A stretch of 25,559 nt of DNA from Deinococcus seoulensis (GTDB taxonomy: Bacteria; Deinococcota; Deinococci; Deinococcales; Deinococcaceae): NCBI RefSeq assembly GCF_014648115.1, contig NZ_BMQM01000046.1, positions 1-25,559 of the forward strand, in the 5' to 3' direction. Within the stretch, counting starts at the first letter, position 1, and each line of letters starts with the position of its first letter. A program made the translations under genes and the position numbers. Under the pieces are notes generated by a model. That model did no database searches. It was not told the origin of the DNA and worked only from the letters and a program-made list of their open reading frames with translations. Positions 24,682 to 25,559 of this stretch are shown here, one piece after another.

Positions 24682-25374
24682 ATGACCGACACCCAGACAA
24701 CCGGCTCACAGACAACCGACACCCAGACCGCTGGCTCACAGACAACCGACGTGTTCATCGATTTCCTGTGCCCCTACGCGTGGCGGGGCGTGGAACTGGC
24801 CGCCGCACTGCGCGCAGAGGGCGAGGCGTTCACGCTGCGGCACTTCTCGCTGGTGCAGGGCAACCACGCTGACAACGCCGGGCAGGCGACCCCCGTGTGG
24901 TGGCTGACCGACCAGCCCGCCCACGAGGGCAGCGAGTACCAGCAGGGCAGCCTCGCCGCGTTCCTGGCCGCGCAGGCTGCCGCCCGCCAGGGTGAGGACG
25001 CCGCCTGGGCGTTCGCGCTGGCGCTGTTCCGCGCCCGCCACGAACACGGCCAGCCCCTGACCGCCGATACCATTCAGGCGGCCGCCGTGCAGGCCGCGCT
25101 GGACCCGGAACGCTTCGCCGCCGACCTGAGCGACGACGCGGGCCTGCGCGCCGCGCTGCGCAGCGACCTGCAGGACGCCGCCGAGATCGGCGTGTTCGGC
25201 ACGCCCACCTTCGTCCTCCCGACCGGCGAGGCCGCGTACTACCGCTTCGAGAACCTGACCCGCGACCCCGCGCAGGCCCGCGCGTGGTGGGATCTGTACG
25301 TGACCGTCCTGCGCGACGGCGCGGGCGTGGCGACCATCAAACGCGCCAGAAACCGCCCCGCCCGCCGCGCCTGA
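24682..25374 (+). CDS. DsbA-family (FrnE/HCCA-isomerase-like) thiol protein with single-cysteine active site
   Basis: A 230-residue protein of the thioredoxin-fold DsbA superfamily. VFIDFLCPYAWRGVELA (24-40) is the first strand and active-site helix; the usual CxxC is CPYA, so only Cys30 is present. GTPTFVLP (173-180) is the cis-proline loop. The helical insertion between them is typical of FrnE and 2-hydroxychromene-2-carboxylate isomerases. No signal peptide is seen, so it is likely cytoplasmic and more glutathione-transferase-kappa/isomerase-like than a disulfide oxidase. The first 23 residues are a Thr/Gln/Ser repeat created by a 30-bp duplication (24688-24747). The stop TGA is the first three bases of the adjacent repeat element. 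The start is supported by the leaderless promoter. Confidence 0.88.
   Translation: MTDTQTTGSQTTDTQTAGSQTTDVFIDFLCPYAWRGVELAAALRAEGEAFTLRHFSLVQGNHADNAGQATPVWWLTDQPAHEGSEYQQGSLAAFLAAQAAARQGEDAAWAFALALFRARHEHGQPLTADTIQAAAVQAALDPERFAADLSDDAGLRAALRSDLQDAAEIGVFGTPTFVLPTGEAAYYRFENLTRDPAQARAWWDLYVTVLRDGAGVATIKRARNRPARRA
24688..24747 (+). repeat. 30-bp tandem duplication encoding a Thr/Gln/Ser-rich N-terminus
   Basis: Two units (24688-24717 and 24718-24747) match at 27 of 30 bases and encode DTQTTGSQTT and DTQTAGSQTT. They precede the folded domain, so they add an in-frame tail without affecting the fold. Confidence 0.9.
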
Positions 25375-25480
25375 TACGGACTCCGATTGAATAGGCTGCA
25401 AAGACCATTGGGTCCGAGCGGATGCGAGTGGGAGCAAAGCGGGTTCCGGATGGTCAGCGAAACAAACGGAACCCGTATGA
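25372..25480 (+). repeat. MITE-like small repeat, copy 2
   Basis: A 109-bp element in reverse orientation to copy 1 on the window, but in the same orientation relative to the gene it follows. It starts TGATACGGACTCCGATTG and ends CGGAACCCGTATGA, and shares AGTGGGAGCAAA and CGGGTTCCGGA with the copy at 161-271. The internal hairpin is less well kept here. CGCC flanks it on both sides (25368-25371 and 25481-25484), a possible 4-bp target duplication. Its first TGA is the stop codon of the DsbA-like gene. Confidence 0.85.
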
Positions 25481-25508
25481 CGCCGGGAATCCCGCCTAGA
25501 GCATTTGT

Positions 25509-25514
25509 CATAAT
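25509..25514 (+). promoter_or_regulatory. -10 element of the gene at the right edge (leaderless)
   Basis: CATAAT matches 5 of 6 consensus bases and ends 6 bases before ATG 25521. The promoter lies just beyond repeat copy 2. Confidence 0.5.
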
Positions 25515-25520
25515 AAGGCT

Positions 25521-25559
25521 ATGAAACGAGTCGGCGCACGCGGATACGGGCTAGACCTG
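25521..25559 (+). CDS. Start of an unidentified gene, cut by the window edge
   Basis: The first 13 codons read MKRVGARGYGLDL and are open to the window end. The start is supported only by the leaderless promoter just upstream. Too short to assign a family. Confidence 0.5.
   Translation, partial: MKRVGARGYGLDL

Noticed and set aside
25496..25516. Resemblance of TTGTCATAA to half of the Deinococcus radiation/desiccation response palindrome (RDRM)
   Set aside because: Only the right half matches; about 10 of 17 positions agree with the full motif and the left arm is absent.

Overview
The window looks like chromosomal DNA from a Deinococcus species. The G+C content is very high. Many start codons lie 5-8 bases after a TANNNT -10 element, which is the leaderless layout documented for Deinococcus. 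There are two copies of a short intergenic repeat with imperfect terminal inverted repeats, and the gene set (CarD, CsaB with a DUF5693 protein, long-form threonine synthase, AguB) fits. No rRNA, tRNA, CRISPR array, prophage or complete insertion sequence was seen.

Left part (1-5.3 kb): two hairpins, a 111-bp repeat, and a minus-strand carD whose stop codon lies inside the repeat. Next comes a four-gene minus-strand osmoprotectant ABC transporter operon (binding protein, long permease, ATPase, short permease), ordered like E. coli yehZYXW with overlapping stop/start codons. A small Lrp/AsnC ligand-binding protein follows.

Middle (5.4-15.3 kb): a divergent gene for a fused two-domain siroheme decarboxylase (AhbA-AhbB type) converges, across a long-stem terminator, on a 765-residue protein. 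That protein has an E3-binding domain, about 490 residues of Pro/Ala/Glu-rich linker and a degenerate E2 acyltransferase domain. A leucine-dehydrogenase-like gene lacking the expected catalytic lysine is coupled to udk. A compact operon then holds DUF5693, csaB, truA and an uncharacterised gene that reads like a diverged C39/papain-like cysteine peptidase. The first two suggest a cell-envelope polymer and S-layer anchoring role.

Right part (15.3-25.6 kb): a secreted DUF4139-type protein, a SAM methyltransferase, an alpha/beta hydrolase with unusual codon use, and a cytochrome P450 divergent from a winged-helix regulator, with a perfect 10-bp-arm palindrome between them. These are followed by aguB, thrC, a small two-TM membrane protein, a two-TM RCK potassium channel and a DsbA-like thiol protein. 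The last gene ends on the TGA of the second repeat copy, and a new gene begins at the window edge.

Most interesting: (1) both repeat copies sit in the same orientation at a gene's 3' end and supply its stop codon; (2) the pseudo-E2 scaffold protein; (3) the K-to-A dehydrogenase; (4) the candidate cysteine peptidase in the csaB operon; (5) the orphan AhbAB fusion. All calls come from reading the sequence; no database search was run.
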